Origin: Sphingomonas sp. LaA6.9
Lineage (GTDB): Bacteria; Pseudomonadota; Alphaproteobacteria; Sphingomonadales; Sphingomonadaceae
NCBI RefSeq assembly: GCF_022601895.1
Contig: NZ_JAKVIO010000007.1
Coordinates: forward strand, 1-64,000
Direction of reading: 5' to 3'
DNA length: 64,000 bases
Part shown: positions 42,823 through 52,424 of the stretch, piece by piece
Numbering within the stretch: position 1 is the stretch's first letter
Layout: every line of letters starts with the position of its first letter
The notes under the pieces: model-generated
What the model was told of the DNA's origin: nothing
Seen by the model: only the letters and a program-made list of their open reading frames with translations
The model's database searches: none
Program-made: the position numbers and the translations under genes

Positions 42823-43820
42823 TCGACGACGCATTCGTCCCGGCCGCGGACGCTGTGGCTGAGGGCCGCATTCCCGGAGCTACGCTCGGTATCGTCGCGG
42901 CGGACGGACGGCGCTGGGTGAAGACCGCGGGTAAGGCCGCGCTGGTGCCCGAGCCCGAGCAACTGACGGTCGATCACTGGTTCGATCTCGCCTCGGTCAG
43001 CAAGGTGGTCGCCACCACCATGATGATCCTCGAGCTCGCCGATGCGGGGAGGATCGACCTTGACGCGCCGTTGACCACCGCCATCCCCGATCTGCGGCAA
43101 TATGACGTCGCGAGCGCCGCGGAGCGTAAGATCACCTTTCGCGACTGCCTGGCGCACCGGACATTCCTTCCCGCGGTCGAGCCGATCTATACCTATGGGG
43201 AAGACCCCGCGCGTCTGCGCGCATTCGTGCTCCAGCGCGAATGGCGGCAGGGGCCGGCCGTCTATTCGGACATCAACTATATCCTGCTCGGGATCGCGAT
43301 CGAACGCATCACCGGCGCGCCGCTTTCGGATTGGCCGCTCGGCGAAGGGCTGAGCTACGGACCGCCCCCCGGGCCCGTAGTCGCCACCGAGCATTGCCAG
43401 TGGCGTGGCCGCGTCCTGAAAGGCGAGGTGCATGACGAGAACGCCTCGGCACTGGGCGGCGCGCCCGGCCATGCCGGACTGTTCGGCACGGTGGACGGCG
43501 TGCTTGGCTTTGCTCAAGGGCTCCTCGATGGCAGCGGCGCGTCGCCGGCGACGCTTGCCGCGATCCGCACACGCATGAATGGCGATCGCACCGCCGGGTG
43601 GGAACGACGCTTTGCCGGCTGGCCGGGCGGCGATGCCTGCTCGGACGAGACGATCGGGCATACCGGTTTCACGGGCACGGGCCTGTGGATCGATTTCGAG
43701 CGCGGGCTCGCCTGGACCCTGCTCACCAATCGCGTCCACCCGACGCGCCACCGCGACAGCGGCATATTCACGCTGCGGCCGGCAACGGGCGATGCGGTGA
43801 TCGCGGCGTGGCGCGGCTGA
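42819..43820 (+). CDS. Cytoplasmic serine hydrolase, S12/beta-lactamase family
   Basis: A 333-residue hydrolase without a signal peptide. Nucleophile motif SVSK (Ser59-Lys62), second motif YSDIN where YxN is usual, and third motif HTGFTGTG in place of KTG. Family members include D-aminopeptidases, esterases and MlrB. Because it is translationally coupled to an importer, its substrate should be what the importer brings in, probably a peptide with D-residues. The 3' end is 6 bases from the convergent dacB stop. Confidence 0.87.
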   Translation: MIDDAFVPAADAVAEGRIPGATLGIVAADGRRWVKTAGKAALVPEPEQLTVDHWFDLASVSKVVATTMMILELADAGRIDLDAPLTTAIPDLRQYDVASAAERKITFRDCLAHRTFLPAVEPIYTYGEDPARLRAFVLQREWRQGPAVYSDINYILLGIAIERITGAPLSDWPLGEGLSYGPPPGPVVATEHCQWRGRVLKGEVHDENASALGGAPGHAGLFGTVDGVLGFAQGLLDGSGASPATLAAIRTRMNGDRTAGWERRFAGWPGGDACSDETIGHTGFTGTGLWIDFERGLAWTLLTNRVHPTRHRDSGIFTLRPATGDAVIAAWRG

Positions 43821-43826
43821 CGTTAC

Positions 43827-45281
43827 TCAGTTTTCCGCGGCGATCATCTCGAGCACCGCATCCATCGTCGTGGTCGCCTTGATATTTTCAGGCACGTCAT
43901 TGGCGTAGATCGAAAAGATCAGCTCGCGCCCGCTTTTTGTGGTCATATAGCCAGAAAGCGCGTTGGTTGCGTTGAGCGTGCCCGTCTTGGCGAACAACCG
44001 GCCCTCGAGCGTGGTGCCGCGGAAGCGTTTGGACAGTGTTCCGTCCACGCCCGCCACGGGAAGCGTCTGGCGCCAGGCCGCGCCCCAGGGCTGTTGGGCG
44101 ATCCAGCGCAGCAGCTTCGTCATGCCGCGCGGAGCCACGCGGTTATAGGTCGACATGCCCGAACCGTCGGAAAAGTCGTAGGCGCTCCGCGCCACGCCCG
44201 CATTCTCCATGATCGCTCGGACCGCCGCAACGCCGTCGCCGATCGATCCCGTGCCCTTATGTGTGGCGACGCGTCTGAGCAACAGTTCGGCGTGGAGATT
44301 CTGGCTGACCTTGTTGATCTCGACGATGTCGTCGGCGAGCGGGGGCGGAGAGAGCGTGGCCAACACAGGCAATGCGGGCGGGCGTGCGGGCGGCGTCTGC
44401 TTGCGGATCGCGGGATCGTCGGCCGGCGCCAGCGGCCGGTGGCGCACCGCGATACCGCCGGTCACGCGCACGCCGCGCGCCGCGAGCAGCTCCTTCAGGC
44501 GCCAGGCAGTGTAGTGAGCCGGATCATCGATGCTGAGCCGCAGGTCCTCGGGTTTGGCACCCGCGACGATCGTGCCCGTCAGCCGAACCGCATCGCCATT
44601 CGGCTCGCGCGCGAAGTCGACCTTGGTCTCGCCCGCAGCGACGGTCAGGACGCGATTGTCGATCGTGTAGTAGGACGGCCCTTCTGCGCGGGCGGTGGCG
44701 CCGGGCGCCGTGGGTGAGACCGTAAGCACCAGCTCATTGTCGTCCATGGTCAGCGCCGAGGTCGCTGTGCCGTATCGCGAGGAAATGTTGTTCCAGCTCA
44801 TTCCCGGGCTCCAGCGCTCGTCGGGAAAAAGCGTGTCGTCGCCCACGATATCGCCGACCAGGCGCGTGCGCGCCGAAACCGCATCGGCAAGCGTGGCAAG
44901 ACAATTCGTCACGCAGTTCGCAGCCCCTGAAAGCCGCGCGTCGCCTCTGCCGATCAGAACGACATCGGGCGCTCCGCGGCCATTCTGGTCGAGCCGCACC
45001 GCCGTGCCCCCTCCCGCGTCGGGCTGTTCAAGCCCGCCGAGCGTTGCATAGGCCGCGGCGGTGGTGACAATCTTCGTATTGGACGCCGGGATGAAGCGAT
45101 CATCGGGGGAGATCGCGATCAGTTCCTTGCCATCGCTGGTGGTCACGACCAGACCGAAGCGCGTCCCGGGTCCCGCCTCGGCCAGTCTGGCCTCTATGCG
45201 CGCCTGAAGCGGTGTCTGGGCCGTGGCGGGCATGGCGGCCGTGGCGAGCGAAAGCGTGAGCGTGGTGCGTAGCAGGATCAT
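43827..45281 (-). CDS. dacB: D-alanyl-D-alanine carboxypeptidase/endopeptidase, PBP4 type (S13)
   Basis: A 484-residue periplasmic penicillin-binding protein. Signal peptide LRTTLTLSLATAAMPATAQ; active-site motifs SNTK (Ser67-Lys70), SDGSGMSTYN and KTGTLNATNALSG are all intact, with the large insert between motifs 1 and 2 that marks class C low-mass PBPs. It removes terminal D-Ala or cuts D-Ala-mDAP crosslinks, releasing peptides that the neighbouring genes could take up. It diverges from the S9 peptidase gene across 141 bases. Confidence 0.93.
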   Translation of the reverse strand: MILLRTTLTLSLATAAMPATAQTPLQARIEARLAEAGPGTRFGLVVTTSDGKELIAISPDDRFIPASNTKIVTTAAAYATLGGLEQPDAGGGTAVRLDQNGRGAPDVVLIGRGDARLSGAANCVTNCLATLADAVSARTRLVGDIVGDDTLFPDERWSPGMSWNNISSRYGTATSALTMDDNELVLTVSPTAPGATARAEGPSYYTIDNRVLTVAAGETKVDFAREPNGDAVRLTGTIVAGAKPEDLRLSIDDPAHYTAWRLKELLAARGVRVTGGIAVRHRPLAPADDPAIRKQTPPARPPALPVLATLSPPPLADDIVEINKVSQNLHAELLLRRVATHKGTGSIGDGVAAVRAIMENAGVARSAYDFSDGSGMSTYNRVAPRGMTKLLRWIAQQPWGAAWRQTLPVAGVDGTLSKRFRGTTLEGRLFAKTGTLNATNALSGYMTTKSGRELIFSIYANDVPENIKATTTMDAVLEMIAAEN

Positions 45282-45422
45282 CCTGCGAGCCTAGTTCCGA
45301 CTTCGCCCAACGCAATCACCCGGGGATCATTCAGAGTGTTGGCGTGCCCATAACCGCCTGGCATGACGGGGGAGTTCGCGCTTGTGACGCTGCGCCATGC
45401 ACTACAGACAGAAGGCATGAAC

Positions 45423-47459
45423 ATGCTGAGGGGGCTCTGGCTGATCTTTTGCGCGGCTGGGCTGGCACTGTCCGGTCCGTCGGCTGCCGGCGACCGCGTA
45501 ACGCTTGCCGACGCGCTGGCGCTGCCCGTCGCGAGCGGACTTGCCGGTGCACGCGACGTGCCCCGCTTCGCCTGGGTCGAAAATATTGCCGGCGTGCGCA
45601 ATATCTGGACCGCCGATCGGGGCGCCCCCGCCCGCCGACTGACCGCGTACAGCGCGGATGACGGGCAGCAGCTCTATGATCTGATGTTCAGTGACAACGG
45701 CAGGCACCTCGCCTTTGTCGCCGGCGGGGACGGCGAGTTTCCCGACGATGACCGGCCCAACGCGGGCCAGGGTGCGGAAACGCCGGCCCAGCAGGTCTTC
45801 GTCGTTGCGACCGATGGCGGCGCGCCTAAACGCGTTGGCGAGGGGCATTCGCCCGCCTTTGATCCGAAGGGTGAACGGCTTGCCTATACCCGCAAAGGCG
45901 AAATCTGGCTGTGGCACGCTGGCGCTGCACCGCGCAGGCTGGCCGAGGTGTCAGGCGACGTCACCGCGCTGCAATGGTCGCCCGATGGCGCGCGGTTGCT
46001 GTTCGTCGACAATCGCGACGATCACAGCTTCGTGGCACTGCTCGACATTGCATCGGCACGGCTGACCTATCTCGATCCCGGGCTCGGCTATTCGGTCGAA
46101 CCAGCCTTCTCTCCCGACGGACGACAGGTTGCCTTCATCCGCTATGTCGATCCGCCTCAGGGCGCGGACGACGCAGCCGGGCCTTATTGGTCGATCCGGA
46201 TCGCCGATGCCGCGAGCGGCGCGGCGCATGTGCTCTGGACCGCTCCGCAAGGCATTGGGGGGCGCTACTACGGCACGCGCAGCCGCAATCTGTTCTGGAG
46301 CAGCGCGGGTGAGATCATATTCCCATGGGAACGCAGCGGCTGGGTCCATGCCTATGCGCTCGACGCGAAGAACGGCGGCACGCCGCGCGCGCTCACACGG
46401 GGCGCCTTCGAGGTCGAGAGCTTCCTGCTCGACGCCCCCGGCCGCAATCTGATCTATGCAAGCAATGCGGGCGACATCGACAGGCGCCATGTCTGGCGCC
46501 AGCGTCTCGACGGCGGCGCGCCCGAGGCGATGACGCAGGGCGAGGGGATTGAGAGCAATCCGACGATCGCCGGCGATGCGCTCGCCGTGATTGCGAGCGA
46601 CGCGCGCCGGCTGGCTCATCCCGCGCTCATTGCGCGCCAGCTACAGCCGCTCGGCAAGATCGTGGAGGCGCAGGGGTTCGTCACCCCCGAAGCCGTGACC
46701 TTCACCGCGGAAGACGGCGTGCAGGTCCACGGCCAGCTTTTCCTCGGCCGCGCGAACGGCAAGCGACCCGCGATCGTCTTCGTCCATGGCGGGCCGCGGC
46801 GGCAGATGCTGCTCGGCTTCCACCCGTCGGGCTATTATTCGAACACCTATGCGATGAACCAGTATCTCGCGGCGCAGGGCTACACCGTGCTTGCGGTCAA
46901 TTATCGCAGCGGCACCGGCTATGGGCAGGCGTTTCGCGAGGCGCGCGACACGGGCCGGGGCGGTGCATCCGAATATCGCGACGTGCTCGCTGCCGGCAGG
47001 TGGCTCGCCGCGCGGGAGGATGTCGATGCCGCGCGGATCGGCATCTGGGGCGGGAGCTGGGGTGGCTATCTGACGGCGCTGGCACTTGCGCGCGACAGTG
47101 CGCTTTTCGCCGCCGGGGTCGACCTGCACGGCGTGCACACGCTGCTGCGGACGGTGCCCGCCAGCCTTTCTCCCAAGGCGCAGGAGGCGGCGCGCCAGCT
47201 TCAATGGGACAGTTCACCCATGGCAGCGCTCGACCGCTGGAAATCGCCGGTGCTGCTCATTCATGGCGACGACGACAGGAACGTGCCCTTCTGGCAGTCG
47301 CTGCTGCTGGCGCGCGAACTCTCGGCGCGGCGCATCCCCTTTCAGGAGCGGACCTTTCCCAACGAACGGCACAGCTTTTTCCGGCACCAAAGCTGGCTGC
47401 TGAGCATGGAGGCGACCGAGGCATTTTTCGAGGCGACATTGAGGGGGGAAGCGAAGTGA
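45423..47459 (+). CDS. S9 family prolyl oligopeptidase-type peptidase, exported
   Basis: A 678-residue secreted serine peptidase. A signal peptide (LRGLWLIFCAAGLALSGPSA) is followed by a WD40-like beta-propeller (about 40-400; repeats such as LQWSPDGARLLFV and PAFSPDGRQVAFI) and an alpha/beta-hydrolase domain with Ser545 (GGSWGGY), Asp618 (HGDDDRNVP) and His650 (NERHSF). It should trim short peptides in the periplasm. AGAAGG is 7 bases before ATG 45423. It is coupled to the amidohydrolase gene (GTGA overlap). Confidence 0.91.
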   Translation: MLRGLWLIFCAAGLALSGPSAAGDRVTLADALALPVASGLAGARDVPRFAWVENIAGVRNIWTADRGAPARRLTAYSADDGQQLYDLMFSDNGRHLAFVAGGDGEFPDDDRPNAGQGAETPAQQVFVVATDGGAPKRVGEGHSPAFDPKGERLAYTRKGEIWLWHAGAAPRRLAEVSGDVTALQWSPDGARLLFVDNRDDHSFVALLDIASARLTYLDPGLGYSVEPAFSPDGRQVAFIRYVDPPQGADDAAGPYWSIRIADAASGAAHVLWTAPQGIGGRYYGTRSRNLFWSSAGEIIFPWERSGWVHAYALDAKNGGTPRALTRGAFEVESFLLDAPGRNLIYASNAGDIDRRHVWRQRLDGGAPEAMTQGEGIESNPTIAGDALAVIASDARRLAHPALIARQLQPLGKIVEAQGFVTPEAVTFTAEDGVQVHGQLFLGRANGKRPAIVFVHGGPRRQMLLGFHPSGYYSNTYAMNQYLAAQGYTVLAVNYRSGTGYGQAFREARDTGRGGASEYRDVLAAGRWLAAREDVDAARIGIWGGSWGGYLTALALARDSALFAAGVDLHGVHTLLRTVPASLSPKAQEAARQLQWDSSPMAALDRWKSPVLLIHGDDDRNVPFWQSLLLARELSARRIPFQERTFPNERHSFFRHQSWLLSMEATEAFFEATLRGEAK

Positions 47460-48742
47460 AACGCTGGCTGCGCAACCTCCTCGCGCTGGTGGGCGCATTT
47501 GCCTGTGCCGCCACGGCGCATGCCGAGCCCGAGACACTCATCCGCGGCGCGCGCGTTTTCGATGGCACGGGCGCGCCCGCACGGATCCGCGACGTACTCG
47601 TGCGCGGCGACAGGATCGTCGCGGTCGGGCGGCATATCCGCGTCCGCGATGCCGAGGTCGTCGATGCAAACGGGCTGACGCTGCTTCCGGGGCTGCACGA
47701 TCTCCACGTCCATACGCCGCGCGTCGCATTCGAGGGTGCCGAGGCGCTTGCGGACACGCACCGGCCCTATCTCGCGAGCGGGGTGACGTCGATCAACGAA
47801 TATTCGGTTTCGGGACCGATGCTCGCGCCCATCCGCGCGATCGTCGCCTCGGGGCAGGCGGACGCGCCGCATATGGTCCTCGCTATCAGGCTTGGCGTGC
47901 CGCACGGCCATGGCACCGAATCCGAGTTCACCAATTCGATCACAACGCAGGTCACCACGCCTGCCGAGGCGCGGGCCGCGATGAAAGAGCTGCTGTCCTC
48001 GCGCCCCGATGTCATCAAGGTCTTCGCGGATGGCTGGCGCTACGCGCGCGACGCCGACCGACCCGACATGGACCTGCCGACATTAAAGGCAATCGTCGAT
48101 GCTGCGCACGCCCGGAATATCCGCGTCGTGACGCATACGGTGACGCTCGCGGGCGCCAAGCGTGCGGCGCGCGCGGGCGTGGACGCGCTGGTCCACGGCG
48201 TCGGCGACGCGAGGGTCGACCGCGAGCTGATCGGGTTGATGAAAAAGCACCGGACCGCCTATGTGCCGACGCTCGTCGTCTATGAGCCGAAACAGGACCG
48301 CACGCTGCTTGCCGCGGAATGGAGCCGGCTGCGACCGCGCGACCTCGAACGCGAGACGGAGCGCAAGGCGGAACCGAACGCGCCCATTCCCGAATATGAA
48401 TCGCGGCGCTGGCAGATCATGCAGGATAATGTCCGGCTGCTGCGCGCGGGCGGAATCCGCATCGGCGTCGGCACCGACACCGGCATTGGTGGCGTCTATC
48501 CCGGCCTTGCCGCGCAGCGCGAGATCCGGTTGTTGACTACGCTTGGCTTTACCCCGCGCGAGGCGCTGGTGGCCGCGACAAGCACGAGCGCGCGGATCAT
48601 GGGCGCTCGCGATCATGGCCGCATCGGCCGCGGTCAGCGCGCTGATCTGGTGTTGGTGGCTGGCAGGCCCGACGAGCAGATCGAGGATTTGTATCAGGTG
48701 CGCCGGACATGGGTTTCGGGACGCGCCGTGAGTTTTGACTAA
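47456..48742 (+). CDS. Exported metal-dependent amidohydrolase (imidazolonepropionase/Xaa-dipeptidase-like)
   Basis: A 428-residue periplasmic amidohydrolase. It starts at GTG 47456 inside the S9 stop (GTGA) with GGGGGGAAG upstream, and has a signal peptide (LLALVGAFACAATAHAE). Metal-site residues are readable: HDLHVHTP (HxH), VIKVFADGW (Lys), VVTHTVT and LVHGVGD (His), and GTDTGIGG (Asp). Relatives hydrolyse Xaa-Pro or Xaa-Arg/Lys dipeptides; given the neighbour, a dipeptidase role is inferred. It converges on the PhyH gene, 21 bases away. Confidence 0.87.
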   Translation: MKRWLRNLLALVGAFACAATAHAEPETLIRGARVFDGTGAPARIRDVLVRGDRIVAVGRHIRVRDAEVVDANGLTLLPGLHDLHVHTPRVAFEGAEALADTHRPYLASGVTSINEYSVSGPMLAPIRAIVASGQADAPHMVLAIRLGVPHGHGTESEFTNSITTQVTTPAEARAAMKELLSSRPDVIKVFADGWRYARDADRPDMDLPTLKAIVDAAHARNIRVVTHTVTLAGAKRAARAGVDALVHGVGDARVDRELIGLMKKHRTAYVPTLVVYEPKQDRTLLAAEWSRLRPRDLERETERKAEPNAPIPEYESRRWQIMQDNVRLLRAGGIRIGVGTDTGIGGVYPGLAAQREIRLLTTLGFTPREALVAATSTSARIMGARDHGRIGRGQRADLVLVAGRPDEQIEDLYQVRRTWVSGRAVSFD

Positions 48743-48763
48743 CGCCGTTGGGGCAGCGACCCA

Positions 48764-49606
48764 TCACACATAATGCGGCTCGCCGCGTTCGCGCAGTTCC
48801 TCATAATGGACCAGTGCGGGCTCCGGTCCCAAGGGTACGGGTTCGCCATCGCGAAATGCCCATTCGCCGCGATCGCAATCCTCGGCGCGGACATAGCCGT
48901 TGATGTAGAGACGCCGGCGATGACCGGAGCGGTTGGTGCCCGATCCATGGACCAGATAGGGATTCCAGAGTGCCAGATCGCCCGGCTCAAGTGTGACGTC
49001 GATCGCGTCCGCGGGCGAAAGCGATGCCGCCTTCAGCGCGGCGTCGCTCATCGCGGTGCCGAGAACCTCGGTCGAGCAATCGAGGCCGAGGTCGCCCCTC
49101 AGATGGCTTGCCGGAATGAAGCGCATGCAGCCCGATTCGGGCGTGTGCGGATCGATCGCGAGCCCGGTCTGGACATAGGATGTCGCAAGGTTGCGATAGG
49201 CCCATTGAGGCTGACGAAAGCGCGAATCCTGATGCCAGGCGAAATCGCCGAGCGACCCCGGCGCCTTCCAGTGAACCTGGTTGATGATCTGCTTGAGGTT
49301 CGATCCGAGCAGGGGCTGCAGCAATCGCGCAAAACGGGGGTCTAGGCGGACTGCGTTCAGCGCGGCGATGTGATAGGACGGCCATTGCGCCATCCGCACC
49401 AGCGGTTCGCCATCTTCGCGCGGGGTGACGTTGTAAAACAGGTTTCCGTGCCGGAAGCTGCGCCCGTGGCGTACCCCTTCTTCGTGCAGCTGGTCGATCG
49501 CCGCGCCGATCGCCGCGATTTCATCCACATCGAAGAAGCCCCTGATCACCGCATAGCCGTCGCGCTGGTACCGGGTGACGAGATCCTCTGGATACGCGTT
49601 CGCCAT
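48764..49606 (-). CDS. Phytanoyl-CoA dioxygenase (PhyH) family protein
   Basis: A 280-residue Fe(II)/2-oxoglutarate-dependent oxygenase. The iron triad is clear: His125 and Asp127 in AWHQDSRF, His220 in YLVHGSGTN; an Arg for 2-oxoglutarate follows (HRRRLYING). It ends the minus-strand D-glutamate operon, 5 bases after the symporter. Hydroxylation of an amino acid or a small acid is plausible; the substrate is unknown. Its co-substrate 2-oxoglutarate is one step from glutamate. ATG 49606 is used although the frame is open to 49699. Confidence 0.88.
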   Translation of the reverse strand: MANAYPEDLVTRYQRDGYAVIRGFFDVDEIAAIGAAIDQLHEEGVRHGRSFRHGNLFYNVTPREDGEPLVRMAQWPSYHIAALNAVRLDPRFARLLQPLLGSNLKQIINQVHWKAPGSLGDFAWHQDSRFRQPQWAYRNLATSYVQTGLAIDPHTPESGCMRFIPASHLRGDLGLDCSTEVLGTAMSDAALKAASLSPADAIDVTLEPGDLALWNPYLVHGSGTNRSGHRRRLYINGYVRAEDCDRGEWAFRDGEPVPLGPEPALVHYEELRERGEPHYV

Positions 49607-49611
49607 CTCGC

Positions 49612-50856
49612 TCAGGCCTCCGGGCGTGATCGGTATACGGCCTCGTCGAGTTCGCCCTCCCAGCGCGCAACCGTGGTCGCCACCGTCAGGTTGGCGCAAG
49701 CGCTGGGGACGGTGCGTGTCATGTCGAGCAGCCGGTCGAAGGGCAGGACGAAGCCGACGACGAGCGCGGTCTGCTCGGGCGCAACGCCGACCGCCGAAAG
49801 CACCGCGGCGAGCATGAAGAGCGAGGCAGAGGGCACGGGCGCGGTCCCGAACGCGGCGAGCGCACCTGTCAGCAGGACGAGGCCATAGACCGCGGGAGAG
49901 AGCGGCGTGCCGAAAGCCTGGAGCGCGAACATGCTGAGCAGCCCGACATACATGGCCGTGCCGTCCTTGCCGATGCTTGCGCCGAGCGGCAGCACTGTCG
50001 AGAAGATCGGGCGGCTGATGCCGAGGTTATTCTCGGCAACGCGCATCGCGACGGGCAGCGTCGCCGAACTCGATGACGTCGAAAAGGCCACGACGAGTGC
50101 GTCGACGATGCCGCGGAAGAAAGGCAGCACGGGAAGGCGTGCAAGCAGCCGCAGGATGAGGTTGTGCACGACGACGATCTGTATGAGCGAGCCGATCACC
50201 ACCGCCAGCGCGAGCCAGCCGACATTGACGAACACCGCCGCGCCGTTCGCGGCGACCGCGTTCGCAATCAGCGCGAAGACGCCGAAGGGCGTTGCCTCCA
50301 TCACGATGCCGACGATCTTGAGCAGTACCGCCGAGGCCGACTGCAAGAATGCGGCAAACGGCTTGCCCGCCTCGCCCGCGACGACGGTGCCGACGCCGGT
50401 CAGGATCGCGACGAAGATCAGCGCCAGCATGTCGCCCTTGGCGAGTGCTTCAAAGATGTTGAGTGGGATGATGCCGACGAGCTGCTGATAGGGCGTGACG
50501 GGCTCTCCAAGCGCATGCGGCGCCGCTGTACCGAGCGGCGCGCCGACGCCGGGCTGGACGAGCGCTGCGACCACCATCCCCACCGACACCGCGATCGCGG
50601 TGGTGAGCGCGAACAACCCGATCGTCCGGCCGCCAAGGCTTCCGAGTCGCCTGGGATCGGCAAGCGACGTGATACCCGCCGCGATCGTGACGAGCACGAT
50701 CGGAGCCACGAGCATGCGGATCGCGCGCACGAAAAGGTCACCGAGGAACGCGACCGATGGCGCGGCCGATGGCCAGACAAAGGCGAGGATCAGTCCAAGC
50801 GCCAGCCCGCCGAGGACGCGCTTCCACAACGCTATGGCGAACCAGCCGCGGATCAT
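49612..50856 (-). CDS. Dicarboxylate/amino acid:cation symporter (DAACS/GltP family)
   Basis: A 414-residue inner-membrane carrier of the GltPh/DctA family. Marks include the serine-rich hairpin FSTSSSSATLPVAM, GASIGKDGTAMYVG, and the C-terminal substrate loop FDRLLDMTRTVPSACANL (usually NVxGD at the end, so the substrate site differs a little). Glutamate, aspartate or a C4 acid is likely. ATG 50856 overlaps the deacylase stop (ATGA). In this operon it may import D- or L-glutamate freed in the periplasm. Confidence 0.9.
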   Translation of the reverse strand: MIRGWFAIALWKRVLGGLALGLILAFVWPSAAPSVAFLGDLFVRAIRMLVAPIVLVTIAAGITSLADPRRLGSLGGRTIGLFALTTAIAVSVGMVVAALVQPGVGAPLGTAAPHALGEPVTPYQQLVGIIPLNIFEALAKGDMLALIFVAILTGVGTVVAGEAGKPFAAFLQSASAVLLKIVGIVMEATPFGVFALIANAVAANGAAVFVNVGWLALAVVIGSLIQIVVVHNLILRLLARLPVLPFFRGIVDALVVAFSTSSSSATLPVAMRVAENNLGISRPIFSTVLPLGASIGKDGTAMYVGLLSMFALQAFGTPLSPAVYGLVLLTGALAAFGTAPVPSASLFMLAAVLSAVGVAPEQTALVVGFVLPFDRLLDMTRTVPSACANLTVATTVARWEGELDEAVYRSRPEA

Positions 50857-52424
50857 GTGCAGGAGCCCGTTGGCTTGTGCGCGAGCGCACGGCCCGTAGC
50901 TTTGCCAGTGGGCTTGCCGCCTTCAACAGCTACCACGCCGTTCACGACGACCGAACGCACACCTTCTGTGAGCAGCGTTGGTGCGTCATAGGTTGCACGT
51001 TCGCGATAGCGCCTGGGGTCGAAGATCACGATGTCGGCGAAGGCACCCGCGCGCAGATGACCGCGCCCATCGAGCCCGAACGTGTCGGCGGTCTGCGCGC
51101 TGCTGCGTTCGATGAACTCGCGCAGCGTCAGAACCTTCTCGGTAACGACATATTTGGCGTATTTGCGCGCGAAAGATCCGTACATGCGCGGATGGCCGGC
51201 CGAGGCGTCGGAGCCCGTCATCACCCAGGGCCGCTTCATGAAAGCCGCGATATCCTGCTCGCTCTGATTGAACGACGCGACGCCGGGATCGTGATCGCGG
51301 ATGACCGCGATGGCAGCGCTGACTGCATCTCCGCCATGTGTCTCGGCGACCTTTGCAAGCGTCGCTCCCTTGTGGTGCCCTTCAGTAATCAGCAGTGCAG
51401 CCGCGCCGCCGCGCTTGCGGAGATTCTCGGTCATGTCGGCGCGCAATCGACCCGCAAGCGCCGCGTCGTCGAAGCGCCGGAGCAGCGCGGCACGCCCGCC
51501 ATCCTGTGCCCAGCGCGGTACCAGCGAAGCGGTGAGGCTGGTTCCCGACGCCGACCAGGGGTACTGGTCGGCGGTGACCTTCACACCCTGCGCGCGCGCC
51601 GCTTCCACGATTCCGATGATCTCGCCCGCCTGCCCTTGGACATCGACGCCCAGCGCCTTGATGTGTGCAATGTGGACGGGCATCTGCGCCTGCCGCCCCA
51701 CGTCGATCGCTTCCTCGATCGCGGCCTTGAGCCCGATCGAGTAGCTCGATTCATCGCGGATATGGCTGTCATAGGTGCCCCCGAACGATCCGGCCTCGCG
51801 GGCCAGCGCCACCACTTCCTCGCGCTTCGCGAAACTCTGCGGTGCGTAGAACAGTCCCGTTGAAAGGCCGAGCGCCCCTTCGCACATTGCCCTGGCGACG
51901 AGCCCCTTCATGCGCGCAAGTTCTTCTGCGGTGGGTTCGCGATCGGTCTCGCCGATCACGGCCTTCCTTACGGGCCCGAGGCCGACATAGGTCGCATAGT
52001 TGACGCCCACAGGCTTGCCGGCAGCCCTGCCGAGCACAGCCGCGACGTCCGGATCGCCGCCGCCATCATTGCCAATGAAAGCGGTGGTCACGCCTTGCAT
52101 GAGGAAGGGCAGGATGAGCCGTTCCTGCGCATCGTCGGAGGCAAGCATCGCGCCCGCATGGGTGTGCGGATCAATGAAACCGGGCGCGACTACCATCCCG
52201 CTCGCGTCGATCACGTGTTTCGCCTGCACATTGGCACGGGGCGCGACGAGGCGGATGCGATCGCCGGTGACCGCGACATCGCCGACAAAGGGCTCGTCCG
52301 AACCGGTGTAGACGGTACCGCCGCGGATCAGCAGGTCCACCTGTTCAGGCGCGGGAGCCGCGCCGAGCGTTGAGATCGCGATCGTGAGCATCGCCGCCGC
52401 ACGCGCAATCCTCGGCTTTATCAT
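50853..52424 (-). CDS. N-acyl-D-amino-acid deacylase (D-aminoacylase)-like amidohydrolase, exported
   Basis: A 523-residue member of the D-aminoacylase group of amidohydrolases. Signal peptide AAAMLTIAISTLGAAPAPE suggests a periplasmic site. Metal residues: His87/His89 in PGFIDPHTHAG, the conserved Cys in MCEGALGLSTGLFY, SHIRDES, VHIAHIKALG and TGSDASAGHP. It should remove acyl or aminoacyl groups from D-amino acids. ATG 52424 overlaps the dgcA stop (ATGA). Confidence 0.87.
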   Translation of the reverse strand: MIKPRIARAAAMLTIAISTLGAAPAPEQVDLLIRGGTVYTGSDEPFVGDVAVTGDRIRLVAPRANVQAKHVIDASGMVVAPGFIDPHTHAGAMLASDDAQERLILPFLMQGVTTAFIGNDGGGDPDVAAVLGRAAGKPVGVNYATYVGLGPVRKAVIGETDREPTAEELARMKGLVARAMCEGALGLSTGLFYAPQSFAKREEVVALAREAGSFGGTYDSHIRDESSYSIGLKAAIEEAIDVGRQAQMPVHIAHIKALGVDVQGQAGEIIGIVEAARAQGVKVTADQYPWSASGTSLTASLVPRWAQDGGRAALLRRFDDAALAGRLRADMTENLRKRGGAAALLITEGHHKGATLAKVAETHGGDAVSAAIAVIRDHDPGVASFNQSEQDIAAFMKRPWVMTGSDASAGHPRMYGSFARKYAKYVVTEKVLTLREFIERSSAQTADTFGLDGRGHLRAGAFADIVIFDPRRYRERATYDAPTLLTEGVRSVVVNGVVAVEGGKPTGKATGRALAHKPTGSCT

